From NCBI GenBank assembly GCA_002320005.1, contig DCJK01000034.1, forward strand, positions 1 through 48,668: 48,668 nucleotides of DNA. Direction: 5' to 3'. The notes under the pieces are model-generated. The model ran no database searches, was not told where the DNA came from, and worked only from the letters and a program-made list of their open reading frames with translations. This DNA comes from Firmicutes bacterium UBA1702 (GTDB lineage: Bacteria > Bacillota > Clostridia > Peptostreptococcales > Anaerovoracaceae). Position 1 is the stretch's first letter. Each line of letters starts with the position of its first letter. The translations under genes were made by a program, and so were the position numbers. Below, one piece after another: positions 16,967 through 25,460 of the stretch.

Positions 16967-17638
16967 CTACTTGATACAATCATAAAGTTTTTTAGCTGCC
17001 ACACCAATGGGATACTCGTCTAAAAATAGACCAGAACTTCCACCCACAAACATATCTGCTCCAGCGTCACGCATAAGACGAGCATGCTCAAACGTAACAT
17101 TGCCATCTACTTCAAGAACTGTATTTTCCCTTCCATGGGAATCCAAAAACTTTCTGGTATCTGCGATTTTTTTCAACGTCATCGGAACCATTGCTCGTCC
17201 AGCAAAGCCTGGATTAACCGCCATAATATTTACCAACTTTAAATTCTCCAAAAGATAAGAGAGTGATTCAACCGGAGTTGCTGGGCTCAATGCAACTCCG
17301 GGATTTCCACCAGCTTCTTCTATCATTTGCAATGTTCCTAAAACATTAGATGTAGATTCATAATGAATAGAAACATAATCCCCTTTGCGGATATCAAACC
17401 AGTGTATTTTATTTTCTGGTTGTACAATCATTAGATGCATGTCCAACGGTAAATCTGTAACGGAACGAACTGCCTTTATAAAAGTATTGCTAAGCATTAA
17501 ATTAGGGACAAAAACCCCATCCATAATATCAATGTGTAAATAGTCAACCCCTGCCTTCTCCAATTCATGAATATCACGTTTCAGATCTATAAGGCTAGCG
17601 CACATCATAGAAGCCGAAATTTTTCCTCTTAGTTTCAT
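16967..17638 (-). CDS. rpe: Pentulose-phosphate 3-epimerase (Rpe family)
   Basis: 223 aa, full-length TIM-barrel of the ribulose-phosphate 3-epimerase family. Family motifs: SASMMCASL near the N-terminus, HIDIMDGVFVPN (metal His and catalytic Asp), DMHLMI, MAVNPGFAG, and EVDGNV with the second catalytic Asp. It interconverts D-ribulose 5-phosphate and D-xylulose 5-phosphate. It overlaps the upstream dehydrogenase gene by four bases, so it is translated with it. A dedicated epimerase next to an alditol-phosphate dehydrogenase and cytidylyltransferase suggests that the precursor is made from xylulose 5-phosphate or a related ketose phosphate. It could instead be the housekeeping enzyme, but the coupling argues against this. 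Confidence 0.9.
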   Translation of the reverse strand: MKLRGKISASMMCASLIDLKRDIHELEKAGVDYLHIDIMDGVFVPNLMLSNTFIKAVRSVTDLPLDMHLMIVQPENKIHWFDIRKGDYVSIHYESTSNVLGTLQMIEEAGGNPGVALSPATPVESLSYLLENLKLVNIMAVNPGFAGRAMVPMTLKKIADTRKFLDSHGRENTVLEVDGNVTFEHARLMRDAGADMFVGGSSGLFLDEYPIGVAAKKLYDCIK

Positions 17639-18684
17639 CTTGTTTTATCTTCACCTTTGTTAATAAACATTACCTTACATGTATAAATATCAGGATTTAG
17701 AATATCATTAAAAGCTTTTTTAAATTCTCGCAACGCATACTTTTGTGTAATTAATGGCGTAACATCAATCTTCTTATCGGACATAGCTGATAAAGTATCC
17801 TTCCAGTCATTATGCAATTCCGTGAAACTACTGTTCCAAGTCCCAACTAAATGAAGTTGTTTCCTCAAAATAGCCCAGTAAGTATCCTGATTTAAACTCA
17901 TATTTCCCAATGGATTTCCCATACAAACAACAGTCCCCATTTTACGGCATGTTTTTAAGCAATATGCCAAAGCATCACTATTTCCAGTACCTTCAACGCA
18001 TATATCCGCACCATGTCCGTCTGTTAATCCATTAATATAATTTATCGGATCCGTAACCTTAGAATTAATTGCGTGTCGAAATCCCATCTTCTCGGCTGCT
18101 TCTTTTTTCATATTGTTTCTTGCAACAAGAATTACTTGTTTAGCACCCATAGCCGTTGCCCACTTAGCAAGTAACAGCCCTATTGGTCCAATCCCCCATA
18201 TAGCAACAGTATCCATAGCTTTAACTTTTCCCTGACGCAATGCATGTAAAGCAACTGATGCCGGCTCACACATAGCAGCTTCTTCATAAGTTACATTACT
18301 GGGTATCCAAACTAAATTCCTGATTTTTACATTTAAATATTCTGCATATCCACCATCTCGACGGGAGCCGTAATAATCATAATGATTACAAAGTTCATAA
18401 TTGCCTACCTGACAATATTCACAAGTTTCACAAGGAATTAAAGGAAACACTACTACTCTCCTACTAATTAACGAATTATCATCTGCATCCGTTATAACCC
18501 CAGAAAATTCATGCCCCGGAATGGTGGGAAAATGGTATGTTCCCTTAGTAAAAATCCGAGGTATATCGCTACCACAAATTCCAGCAGCCATAATTCTTAA
18601 AGTCACTTCATCAGATTTCCGTTCTGGAAGAGCAACATCTTCAAATCGTAAATCGTTAACCCCATGCAAATTTAATGCCTTCAT
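17635..18684 (-). CDS. Zinc-dependent polyol-phosphate dehydrogenase (GatD/TarJ type)
   Basis: 349 aa medium-chain dehydrogenase. Catalytic zinc site: CGSD near residue 37 and GHE near 58. Structural zinc cysteines: CETCEYC followed by C in NYELC (about 85-99). Nucleotide-binding motif GIGPIG near 167. The N-terminus (ICGSDIPRIF, GTYHFPTIPGHE) closely resembles galactitol-1-phosphate 5-dehydrogenases; in teichoic-acid clusters the equivalent enzyme TarJ reduces ribulose 5-phosphate to ribitol 5-phosphate. Four-base overlaps with the genes on either side couple it to the cytidylyltransferase and the epimerase. Most likely it reduces a pentulose phosphate to the alditol phosphate that is then activated as a CDP derivative. 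Confidence 0.88.
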   Translation of the reverse strand: MKALNLHGVNDLRFEDVALPERKSDEVTLRIMAAGICGSDIPRIFTKGTYHFPTIPGHEFSGVITDADDNSLISRRVVVFPLIPCETCEYCQVGNYELCNHYDYYGSRRDGGYAEYLNVKIRNLVWIPSNVTYEEAAMCEPASVALHALRQGKVKAMDTVAIWGIGPIGLLLAKWATAMGAKQVILVARNNMKKEAAEKMGFRHAINSKVTDPINYINGLTDGHGADICVEGTGNSDALAYCLKTCRKMGTVVCMGNPLGNMSLNQDTYWAILRKQLHLVGTWNSSFTELHNDWKDTLSAMSDKKIDVTPLITQKYALREFKKAFNDILNPDIYTCKVMFINKGEDKTR

Positions 18685-19382
18685 TTTCGTGCCTCCATTC
18701 TATCTAATATTGACTTAAATAAAATGATATCATCTTGAGTGGTAATTTTGATATTACCTTGACTTCCACGCGATAATCCAACCGGTTGTTCAAATTGCAT
18801 GAGTAATGACGTAGGAGAATCAATTTTTAACCCACTTAATTTTGCAGATTGGTAACTTTTTATTGCCACCTCATAACGAATAGTTTCAGGTGTCTGACCC
18901 TTAAATAACTTTTCTCTTGGATATATACCATTAATCTTAACTCCATCGTCACTGATGAACATGGTATCAAAGCAAGGCGCTACTGCAAGAGCAGCCCCGT
19001 ATTGTGCTGCTACTTTAAAACTATCTTCAATCATTTCATCAGTTATGCATGGCCTTACAGAATCATGAATCATAATATAATCATCAATTGAAATTTTCTT
19101 TTTTAAAAAAAGCAAGCCATTATAAATAGATTCAAAGCGGCTTGCTCCTCCCTCAATAACATAACTTAACTTAGAGATATTATACTGATCTTTCATATGT
19201 TCTACAAACTCATGCCAGCCATCAATACAAACAACTGCAATTTTGTCTACATGGGGTGATTGCTGAAACACAGATAAAGTAAATAATAAAATAGGCTTAC
19301 CATTTACTTCTACAAATTGCTTCGGCCGATTAGCACCAAACCGGTTACCAACACCACCAGCAACAATAAGAGCTATATTCAT
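18681..19382 (-). CDS. Alditol-phosphate cytidylyltransferase (IspD/TarI family)
   Basis: 233 aa. Transfers CMP from CTP to an alditol phosphate. Motif LIVAGGVGNRFGANRPKQF at residues 5-23 is the CTP-binding loop of IspD/TarI enzymes; later motifs are IHDSVRP and the QTPET-type loop (KGQTPETIRY). The start at 19382 has GGGAGG six bases upstream; the in-frame ATG at 19469 is less likely. TarI rather than IspD is preferred because the gene is coupled to a polyol-phosphate dehydrogenase and the locus has a TagF-like polymerase domain. A short remnant of a different cytidylyltransferase lies at 25330-25410. The gene is visibly richer in A+T than rmlB. Confidence 0.88.
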   Translation of the reverse strand: MNIALIVAGGVGNRFGANRPKQFVEVNGKPILLFTLSVFQQSPHVDKIAVVCIDGWHEFVEHMKDQYNISKLSYVIEGGASRFESIYNGLLFLKKKISIDDYIMIHDSVRPCITDEMIEDSFKVAAQYGAALAVAPCFDTMFISDDGVKINGIYPREKLFKGQTPETIRYEVAIKSYQSAKLSGLKIDSPTSLLMQFEQPVGLSRGSQGNIKITTQDDIILFKSILDRMEARK

Positions 19383-19608
19383 TCTTACCCTCCCATTTAT
19401 ATGCTCAATTTCCCATTTAGAATCGGGGAACAAAAACATTCTGTTATATCCTAACTTGAATAGATTCACTAGAAAGAGAATGATGGTAGAAATTAAGGAG
19501 AAGCGCTCCTGCTATTTTGTGATAAGGCTAGAGCTATAATGTATAATACACCATAATTATGCGATATCCTCTCATTTAGGATAGTACTTGACTCTGTAAG
19601 AAGATTTT

Positions 19609-20646
19609 TTACTTTTTACTTGCTTTCAGCTTGTCTCCATACATTTTATCGTAATAATTCTGATACTCTCCACTTACAATATCCAGCCACCATTTCTTGT
19701 TCGACAGATACCAACTAATCGTCGTCCTAATTCCGTCTGTAAACTTAATTTCCGGCAGCCAGCCAAGTTCGGCATGAATTTTAGCCGGGTCGATGGCGTA
19801 GCGGCGGTCGTGGCCTTTGCGGTCTTTTACGTAGGTAATGAGGCTTTCCGACTTACCAAGTTCCTTCAGGATGAGCTTTACGATGTCAATATTGGCCATT
19901 TCATTGTGTCCACCGATATTGTAGGTCTCTCCTACGGTGCCTTTATGGATAATGAGGTCGATGGCTTTGCAGTGGTCTTCTACGTAGAGCCAGTCACGGA
20001 CGTTCTTGCCGTCTCCGTATACCGGAAGAGGCTTGTTATCCAGGGCATTGGCAATCATGAGGGGGATCAGCTTTTCAGGGAACTGGTAGGGGCCGTAGTT
20101 ATTGCTGCACCGGGAAATGGTGGTGGGAAGGCCGTAGGTCCTGTGGTAAGCGCCTACGAGAAGGTCAGCGCCCGCCTTGGAGCTGCTGTAGGGAGAAGAC
20201 GTATGGAGAGGTGTCTTTTCCGTGAAGAACAGGTCCGGCCGGTCCAGGGGCAGGTCGCCGTATACTTCGTCCGTGGAGACCTGGTGGTACCGCTGGATGC
20301 CATACTTCCGGCAGGCGTCCATGAGGACAGAAGTGCCGATGATATTGGTCTCCAGAAAGATCTCCGGATTTAGGATGGACCGGTCCACGTGGGACTCAGC
20401 AGCGAAGTTCACCACCACATCCGGATGTTCCTCTTCAAAGAGTCCATACACCGCATCCCGGTCACAGATGTCCATTTTTACAAACCGAAAGTTGGATTTA
20501 TCCATGACAGGAGCCAAAGTAGACAGGTTTCCTGCATAAGTCAGTTTATCCAGGCAGATGATCCGATAGTCCGGATACTTGTGCATCATGTAAAATATGA
20601 AGTTTGAACCAATAAATCCGGCGCCGCCGGTAATGATAATCGTCAT
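19609..20646 (-). CDS. rmlB: dTDP-glucose 4,6-dehydratase, copy 2
   Basis: 345 aa with the same motifs as copy 1: GGAGFIG, the STDEVYG catalytic block at about 124-130, and YSSSK. It makes dTDP-4-keto-6-deoxyglucose. It directly follows rmlA (33-base gap) in the same operon as the DegT aminotransferase, so this is the working copy for aminosugar synthesis. rmlC and rmlD are absent from the window, so the product is unlikely to be rhamnose made here. The last six residues, LKASKK, are absent from copy 1. Confidence 0.97.
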   Translation of the reverse strand: MTIIITGGAGFIGSNFIFYMMHKYPDYRIICLDKLTYAGNLSTLAPVMDKSNFRFVKMDICDRDAVYGLFEEEHPDVVVNFAAESHVDRSILNPEIFLETNIIGTSVLMDACRKYGIQRYHQVSTDEVYGDLPLDRPDLFFTEKTPLHTSSPYSSSKAGADLLVGAYHRTYGLPTTISRCSNNYGPYQFPEKLIPLMIANALDNKPLPVYGDGKNVRDWLYVEDHCKAIDLIIHKGTVGETYNIGGHNEMANIDIVKLILKELGKSESLITYVKDRKGHDRRYAIDPAKIHAELGWLPEIKFTDGIRTTISWYLSNKKWWLDIVSGEYQNYYDKMYGDKLKASKK

Positions 20647-20678
20647 ATGTTATTATTCCCCTATCTTACGAGACTTCT

Positions 20679-21563
20679 TTACAAAGTTTTTCTGGATTCC
20701 ATAACCTTCATAAGATATTTCCCATACTCATTTTTCATCAATGGTTCTGCCAGTTTTAACAGGTCAGCTTTATCGATATACCCAAGGTTGTAGGCAATTT
20801 CTTCAGGGCAGCAGATTTTAAGCCCCTGCCGTTCCTGAATCGTTTCCACAAAAGCAGCTGCCTGAAGAAGTGATTCATGGGTACCGGTATCAAGCCAGGC
20901 ATATCCACGACTCATAGTCTCCACCGTAAGAGTTCCTTCTTTCAAGTACAACTTATTCAAATCAGTGATTTCGAGTTCACCTCGTGCCGATGGCTTGAGG
21001 GATTTTGCTTTATCCACAGCACTTTCATCATAGAAATAAAGTCCAGTGACAGCAAAATGTGACGTCGGATGGATTGGTTTTTCTTCCAGCTTCACTGCAT
21101 GGTGTTCATCATCAAAATCGACTACGCCATATCGTTCCGGATCATTAACATAATACGCAAATACAGTAGCTCCGGATTTCTTCTGCACTGCTCTCTGCAA
21201 CATACCGGATAAGCCATACCCATAAAAAATGTTATCTCCCAAGATAAGGGCGCAAGAATCTCCAGCAATAAAATCTTCTCCGATAATAAGCGCCTGGGCA
21301 AGTCCTTCCGGCTCTTCCTGTACTTTATAAGAAATATGAAGTCCCCACTGGCTCCCATCCCCCAAAAGATCCACAAAATTATGATAATCTCTCGGCGTGG
21401 TGATAACCAGGATATCACGAATTCCTGCCAGCATCAGTACAGATAACGGATAGTATACCATCGGCTTATCATAAACAGGCATGAGCTGCTTACTGATGAC
21501 CTTAGTCAACGGATACAGACGTGTCCCACTGCCGCCGGCTAGAATAATTCCCTTCTTTATCAT
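20679..21563 (-). CDS. rmlA: Glucose-1-phosphate thymidylyltransferase
   Basis: 294 aa. Makes dTDP-glucose from dTTP and glucose 1-phosphate in the cytoplasm. The N-terminal signature GIILAGGSGTRLYPLT and, later, YAWLDTGTHESLL are characteristic of RmlA. The start at 21563 is set by GGAGAA just upstream; the longer frame from 21590 runs into the aminotransferase gene. It begins two bases after the aminotransferase stop codon, so translation is probably coupled. Confidence 0.97.
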   Translation of the reverse strand: MIKKGIILAGGSGTRLYPLTKVISKQLMPVYDKPMVYYPLSVLMLAGIRDILVITTPRDYHNFVDLLGDGSQWGLHISYKVQEEPEGLAQALIIGEDFIAGDSCALILGDNIFYGYGLSGMLQRAVQKKSGATVFAYYVNDPERYGVVDFDDEHHAVKLEEKPIHPTSHFAVTGLYFYDESAVDKAKSLKPSARGELEITDLNKLYLKEGTLTVETMSRGYAWLDTGTHESLLQAAAFVETIQERQGLKICCPEEIAYNLGYIDKADLLKLAEPLMKNEYGKYLMKVMESRKTL

Positions 21564-21565
21564 TT

Positions 21566-22669
21566 TTACTTCTCCAGTATGATATCGCAAATTCTATCTA
21601 CATCCTCAGTTGTGAGTTCGGAATACAAGGGAAGAGTGAGAATATGGCGAGACGCATTATAAGCCACCGGTGTTTTCTGGATAGGGAAACGTCCCTGGTA
21701 CACAGTAAACTCGCTGGTAAGAGGATAGAAATACTTCCTTGCGAAAATATTATGTTTAGCAAGGCGATCAGCCATTTCATCCCTGTTCTTTTTAAATACT
21801 TTTTCATCGAAATAGACAGGGAAATAGGCATAATTACTTTCCACATTTTTCTGTATTTTGCAGAGGCCTATTCCCGGAACGTCGGATAACCTCTCACGGT
21901 AACGTTCCACTGCTGCCTTACGCTGTTTAATCCACTCGTCTACGTGCCGAAGATTGCAGAGCCCCATCGCTGCCTGAAATTCCGTCATTTTGGCATTACT
22001 GCCGATCAGTTCAGCGTCCTCTTTGCCATACATACCAAACATCTTTAAGGCTTCCAACTCTTTACGGAGGCCGCTGTCATGATACGCCAAACCGCCTCCT
22101 TCAATCGTATGGAAAACTTTTGTCGCATGGAAGCTGTACATGGCAATATCCCCTAGCGCGCCGACTCCTTTACCATTCACTTTCACGCCAAAAGCATGGG
22201 CCGCATCGTAGATAACTTTCAAGTGATGCTTCTTAGCGATGGCTTCAATCTTTTTATCATCGCAGACATTCCCATAGACATGGACTGGCAAAATAGCACA
22301 GGTTTTCTCTGTAACCAAAGCCTCAATCTTATTGGGGTCCATGGTATACCATTCCGGCTCCACGTCACAGAATACCGGCGTCAGCCCGCACCTGACAATA
22401 GCCTGGGTAGTAGAAGCATAGGTAAAAGGAGTTGTAATGACTTCCCCATGGAGATGCAGCGCATTCAGCGCCGTCTCCAGCGCCAAATGACCATTAGAAT
22501 AGAAAGAGAGATTCTCTACGCCAAGGTATTTCTTCAGTTCTTTTTCCAGCTTCTGGTGCTTTGCTCCGGAATTAGTAAGCCATCTGGAATCCCACAAATC
22601 TTTGATTTCATTCACATATTCCTCGAAAGGGGGCATAGATGACCTTGTTACATTAATTTGCTTTTCCAT
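21566..22669 (-). CDS. DegT/DnrJ/EryC1/StrS sugar aminotransferase
   Basis: 367 aa PLP-dependent aminotransferase. Family marks: TTPFTYASTT, PVHVYGNVCD, YDAAHAFG (PLP-binding Asp) and SFHATKVF containing the Schiff-base Lys near residue 180, then EGGGL. Since rmlA and rmlB follow directly, the likely substrate is dTDP-4-keto-6-deoxyglucose and the product dTDP-4-amino-4,6-dideoxyglucose (VioA-like) or its galacto isomer. The 3-amino alternative needs a ketoisomerase, which is not present. Its ATG shares one base with the stop codon of the ATP-grasp gene. Confidence 0.93.
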   Translation of the reverse strand: MEKQINVTRSSMPPFEEYVNEIKDLWDSRWLTNSGAKHQKLEKELKKYLGVENLSFYSNGHLALETALNALHLHGEVITTPFTYASTTQAIVRCGLTPVFCDVEPEWYTMDPNKIEALVTEKTCAILPVHVYGNVCDDKKIEAIAKKHHLKVIYDAAHAFGVKVNGKGVGALGDIAMYSFHATKVFHTIEGGGLAYHDSGLRKELEALKMFGMYGKEDAELIGSNAKMTEFQAAMGLCNLRHVDEWIKQRKAAVERYRERLSDVPGIGLCKIQKNVESNYAYFPVYFDEKVFKKNRDEMADRLAKHNIFARKYFYPLTSEFTVYQGRFPIQKTPVAYNASRHILTLPLYSELTTEDVDRICDIILEK

Positions 22670-23964
22670 TACATTTTCACTCCATTTAATAAAACTTCTA
22701 CCATATCAACGCCCATGGTTTTAATACCAAATTCCTTACCAATTTCCCTTCTTTCCGCAAAAGAATCATCGAGATACAAGGCATGGGCACTCGGATGGAT
22801 AAAATCTTTCTTCGCCTGGTTCCTGTCCAAATGAATAAGTCCGGTAAAAAGCTCGGGCATGATTTTCCTCTCCTGCAGTGATTTGAGAATATCCCCATCA
22901 TGCTTTGTTACGAGGTAAACAGGAATGCTCCGGTTCTGGCATCGATACAGCAATGCTATGACAGATTCATTCACTCTGTCATGAACAATGATCGTATCAT
23001 CATAATCAATATACAGCTCATCATATTTAAAATTCAGATCATAATCATTTGATAACGCACGATCAGTTTCCACATAGTCAAACTGCGGATCAATAGTCAC
23101 ATCATATCCCATGAAGTCGAAAACCGTAAGAAGCGGCAGATTTACTCCCCGAGCCCGTTCCACACACATGGTACCAGCTACTCGAGTCGCACATTCCATC
23201 AGGCGATATTCGCCCCCGGCATTTTTCTTTACCTGGAAAAACCATACGCCCCTGAATTTCATACGTTCATTGATTTCTTCAGCGATTTTCTGAATTCTTT
23301 CATCTTTAGGTTCAAGGAAAGAATTCACACTGATTCCATTTTTGATTCTCCGCCGACTGCGATGGGAAGCAAACAAAAGCCTGCCATTCCGATCAGTAAA
23401 ACAGTCTACCGTATACTCTGTCCCCGGCAAAAATTCACACACCACCTGCTCCTCTTCCCGATGGGCCAGTTCAAATTCCAATTCTTCCCGGTCAAATACT
23501 TTCTTGACTCCCTGTGCGCCCTGTCCTACAGCCGGCTTCATAAGGACCGGATACTGATGAACATCATTGGGGGATTTATAGACTATGGGCAGGAAATCCA
23601 GTCCCTTTAATTTTTCATAAGTTTTCTTCTTACTGCGGCAGATATCAACAGCTTCCTTTGATGAGGTCAAAACTTCTGCATGAAGGCTATCCCTTACTTC
23701 AGATAATTTCAAAACCACCGCATCTAAAGCTGGAAGGATATAGTCGATATTGTACTTATCAAGAATAGCATTCAGTTTGTCTATAAATTCATTATCTGTG
23801 ATATAGGGAATGTTCGGAATATAATTTTCATATTCCCACAGTCCATGGTCAGACACACTTGACCCACCAAATAAGGTAATGAAGGAAATATCCTTCAACG
23901 ACTTATTGATTTCCAGTCCCACTTCAGAACCACAGGGAAATACAAGAATATTTTTATGCTGCAT
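22669..23964 (-). CDS. ATP-grasp / HAD fusion protein
   Basis: 431 aa. Residues 1-300 are a carbamoyl-phosphate-synthase-like ATP-grasp ligase: PVLMKPAVGQGAQGVKKV near 139-156, VCEFLPGTEYTVDCF near 175-189 and a metal-binding region with FFQVKKNAGGEYRLMECATR near 242-261. Residues 315-431 form a small HAD-like domain with motif I DYDDT (320-324), LVTKHDGD near 342 and YLDDSFAER later. ATP-grasp enzymes join a carboxylate to an amine or thiol. Beside an aminosugar pathway it may couple an amino acid to the 4-amino group, or make the acyl donor. AGGAAGG precedes the ATG. It is the first gene of a tightly coupled run to rmlB. Confidence 0.85.
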   Translation of the reverse strand: MQHKNILVFPCGSEVGLEINKSLKDISFITLFGGSSVSDHGLWEYENYIPNIPYITDNEFIDKLNAILDKYNIDYILPALDAVVLKLSEVRDSLHAEVLTSSKEAVDICRSKKKTYEKLKGLDFLPIVYKSPNDVHQYPVLMKPAVGQGAQGVKKVFDREELEFELAHREEEQVVCEFLPGTEYTVDCFTDRNGRLLFASHRSRRRIKNGISVNSFLEPKDERIQKIAEEINERMKFRGVWFFQVKKNAGGEYRLMECATRVAGTMCVERARGVNLPLLTVFDFMGYDVTIDPQFDYVETDRALSNDYDLNFKYDELYIDYDDTIIVHDRVNESVIALLYRCQNRSIPVYLVTKHDGDILKSLQERKIMPELFTGLIHLDRNQAKKDFIHPSAHALYLDDSFAERREIGKEFGIKTMGVDMVEVLLNGVKM

Positions 23965-24017
23965 AAAATACCTTCCTCTAATGAATAAAGGGTAAAAGAA
24001 AACATTTTATTTTTTTA

Positions 24018-24046
24018 ATTATAGCACAATCTGGCTGGTAAGTTCC
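24018..24046 (-). promoter_or_regulatory. Possible internal promoter
   Basis: A perfect TATAAT (24018-24023 on the minus strand) lies in an AT-rich 117-bp gap upstream of the ATP-grasp gene, but the matching -35 region (GGAACT) is weak. Confidence 0.25.
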
Positions 24047-24081
24047 ATGGCAGATTTGAAACTATCTCCTCCAGCGTTTTT

Positions 24082-25245
24082 TTATTTTCTGTCGTCTCCG
24101 GATGCCCTTTCTTTAGAACATCCCATAGCCAATAGTAATGTATCCTCCACATTTAACAGCAAGGACTCTATCAGGGAAGAATGACGGTCATACCAATCCA
24201 TAAAAGGCCTCTCGATAAAGACAATACGAAAATGGTCAATCAAAACACAAACTGCAAATACAACCAGGACCGTTAGAACCGCATGGAGATACATCCAATG
24301 GGTGCCATAGAATCCTGCATTATCAAAAATCTTTATCCACAGCAAGTTCCGCATGGCCCAACTATTGGAATGGATCAACAGCACACCAAAGGTGGAAGCC
24401 CCTACCATATTAATGAAAGGACTATAGGATATCTTCAGATTCTTGAAGAAACAGAACAAAAACAAAGAAGCGAGGAAAGCCAGGACTTTATTGGAATCCG
24501 CAACGAAGAAGAACGCTTTCCCCATAGGCATAGGTATCTTCTCTCCTGCACCAAGAAAAGTGCATACGATTATACTGGCTATTGAAAGAGCTACAAAAAA
24601 GGCGGCTTTTATTCCTAAATGGGTCCTTATGAGCGGTGTATCGGGATAAAACCGCACATACGCCCCCACGAGATAAATCACTGAAAACCAGGAAAGATAA
24701 TTATGGGGTACGGAAACTCCGGGAATAGATCCCAGAAATGTATATGCAAACAGGAGTAATAAAATAATCACTGCATGCTGCCGCCGTGAAAGGACTTCTA
24801 AAAGTTTGTTCAGGAATGGGATAAATAGGAAAAACAATAAATAACAGCTGACAAAATGATCAGATGATAGGCTGTAGATCGGCCGGAACTGCACAAGGAA
24901 TCCTTTCAGTGTGAAGTGATATACCCCCCCAATTAAGAGCAAAAAATAAAACAGCAACGCATAAAATTCAACTTCGGCAACCAGCTTCACGAATTTACGA
25001 AGCGTAATATGGGATATACACATGAAATACCCCGTAATAAAGACAAAGCAGTTAATCCCCGTCTTTCCCCAACCGCCAAAAACAAAAAGATACAGAGACT
25101 GGAGCTCCAGCGGATGGGCCCGGAGAATTGGCGGTAGCCCTGATAATACTACATAATGATGCGCAACAATCAGTAACATCGTAATGATACGAAACAGTTC
25201 AAGATTCGAGTCCCTTCTTCCATTAATAGAAGCTGTATTTATCAT
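24082..25245 (-). CDS. Acyltransferase-3 family membrane protein
   Basis: 387 aa polytopic inner-membrane protein with about ten hydrophobic segments. The N-terminus RRDSNLELFRIITMLLIVAHH has the conserved Arg and His region of acyltransferase-3 enzymes, which O-acetylate or otherwise acylate sugars of surface polymers (OafA/WecH type). It probably modifies the polymer or its lipid-linked unit. GAGAGG precedes the ATG. It sits between the aminosugar genes and a gap holding a truncated cytidylyltransferase. Confidence 0.88.
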   Translation of the reverse strand: MINTASINGRRDSNLELFRIITMLLIVAHHYVVLSGLPPILRAHPLELQSLYLFVFGGWGKTGINCFVFITGYFMCISHITLRKFVKLVAEVEFYALLFYFLLLIGGVYHFTLKGFLVQFRPIYSLSSDHFVSCYLLFFLFIPFLNKLLEVLSRRQHAVIILLLLFAYTFLGSIPGVSVPHNYLSWFSVIYLVGAYVRFYPDTPLIRTHLGIKAAFFVALSIASIIVCTFLGAGEKIPMPMGKAFFFVADSNKVLAFLASLFLFCFFKNLKISYSPFINMVGASTFGVLLIHSNSWAMRNLLWIKIFDNAGFYGTHWMYLHAVLTVLVVFAVCVLIDHFRIVFIERPFMDWYDRHSSLIESLLLNVEDTLLLAMGCSKERASGDDRK

Positions 25246-25329
25246 AAAAACCTCTCTATTAAAAATTGATCAATTGCTGATCATGACATCTCATCTATCA
25301 TTCTCAAATACATTTACTTAAACGTCAAA

Positions 25330-25410
25330 TCAAACTGCAAACTGCTTGGGCTTTGATCTCGTATTCATCCGTGTTCCAGTCCCGCCGGCAAAAATAACAG
25401 CTATATTCAT
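25330..25410 (-). pseudogene. Truncated cytidylyltransferase remnant (IspD/TarI N-terminus)
   Basis: GGAGGAGTATAT precedes an ATG whose frame reads MNIAVIFAGGTGTRM then SKPKQF, then AV and a stop: 26 residues. This is the CTP-binding N-terminus of an IspD/TarI enzyme, cut directly after the KPKQF motif. It differs from the complete gene at 18681-19382 (AGGVGNRF there), so it comes from another allele. Its ribosome binding site is intact, so a short peptide may still be made. Confidence 0.75.
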
Positions 25411-25460
25411 ATATACTCCTCCAAAACCTGTCTCCAATTATTTTATCTTCTGTCCGCTTT

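Noticed and set aside
19609..21563. Calling the rml genes a dTDP-rhamnose pathway
   Set aside because: rmlC and rmlD are absent here while a sugar aminotransferase is coupled to rmlA, which favours a 4-aminosugar.
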